Source: Clostridiales bacterium
GTDB lineage: Bacteria > Bacillota > Clostridia > Lachnospirales > Lachnospiraceae
DNA: 7,176 nt
Reading direction: 5' to 3'
NCBI GenBank assembly: GCA_019420275.1
Contig: JAHZHN010000029.1
Span: forward strand, 1-7,176
Both the position numbers and the translations under genes were made by a program. Below are positions 7,107 through 7,176 of the stretch, one piece after another; position 1 is the stretch's first letter; every line of letters starts with the position of its first letter. The notes under the pieces are model-generated. The model had not been told where the DNA came from. It made no database searches and saw only the letters and a list, made by a program, of their open reading frames with translations.

Positions 7107-7176
7107 ATGCGAAAAGAGAATCTGATTTTAAAAAGAAGACTTATACTCCAGTCATTTTTGCCTTTGTATATAATGC
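7107..7176 (+). CDS. Start of a putative membrane protein (cut by window edge)
   Basis: An ATG at 7107 is preceded by GATGAGGGG, a plausible ribosome site with about 5 nt spacing from GAGG. Only 23 residues are visible. They read as a basic start (MRKENLILKRR) followed by an uncharged hydrophobic stretch (LILQSFLPLYIM) that continues off the edge, the pattern of an N-terminal transmembrane helix with a cytoplasmic positive start. Some RADAR loci carry a small accessory membrane protein (SLATT or Csx27-like), so this could be one, but the terminator between them and the short visible length leave it open. It could equally be an unrelated membrane protein. Confidence 0.45.
   Translation, partial: MRKENLILKRRLILQSFLPLYIM

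Overview
The window most likely comes from a low-GC Gram-positive (Bacillota), probably a Clostridia/Lachnospiraceae gut-type bacterium. The grounds are AT-rich codon use with many AGA and ATA codons, purine-rich AAGGAG-type ribosome binding sites, and an IS110-type insertion sequence of the kind common in that group. Genus or species cannot be fixed from this sequence.

Layout. (1) Positions 1-~1380 hold most of an IS110-family insertion sequence on the minus strand. The DEDD transposase gene starts at 1147 and runs off the left edge. Its long structured upstream region (1148-~1380) is where IS110-group elements encode their bridge RNA. (2) Positions 1430-6742 hold a tight two-gene plus-strand operon. 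An 882-aa P-loop ATPase is followed 3 nt later by an 886-aa adenosine-deaminase-fold protein with all the expected metal-site motifs. Gene order, sizes and motifs identify this as a RADAR anti-phage system, rdrA-rdrB. (3) Positions 6743-7106 hold no convincing gene. They contain a possible 21-codon micro-ORF, a short array of 10-11 bp repeats and a strong rho-independent terminator. (4) At the right edge a new plus-strand ORF begins at 7107. Its 23 visible residues look like a basic N-terminus leading into a membrane segment.

How the parts work together. In studied RADAR systems, RdrA and RdrB form very large complexes. RdrA is a ring ATPase and RdrB a shell-forming deaminase; together they deaminate adenosine (RNA in the first report, ATP/dATP to ITP/dITP in later structural and biochemical work) when phage infect. 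The two genes here appear translationally linked. The IS lies just upstream and points away, so it has probably displaced or replaced the original upstream promoter region. No accessory RADAR gene lies directly against rdrB, but the partial membrane-like ORF past the terminator is a candidate neighbour. The defence system itself belongs to a described family; the less explained parts are the bridge-RNA region, the duplicated leader before rdrA, and the repeat-plus-terminator tail.
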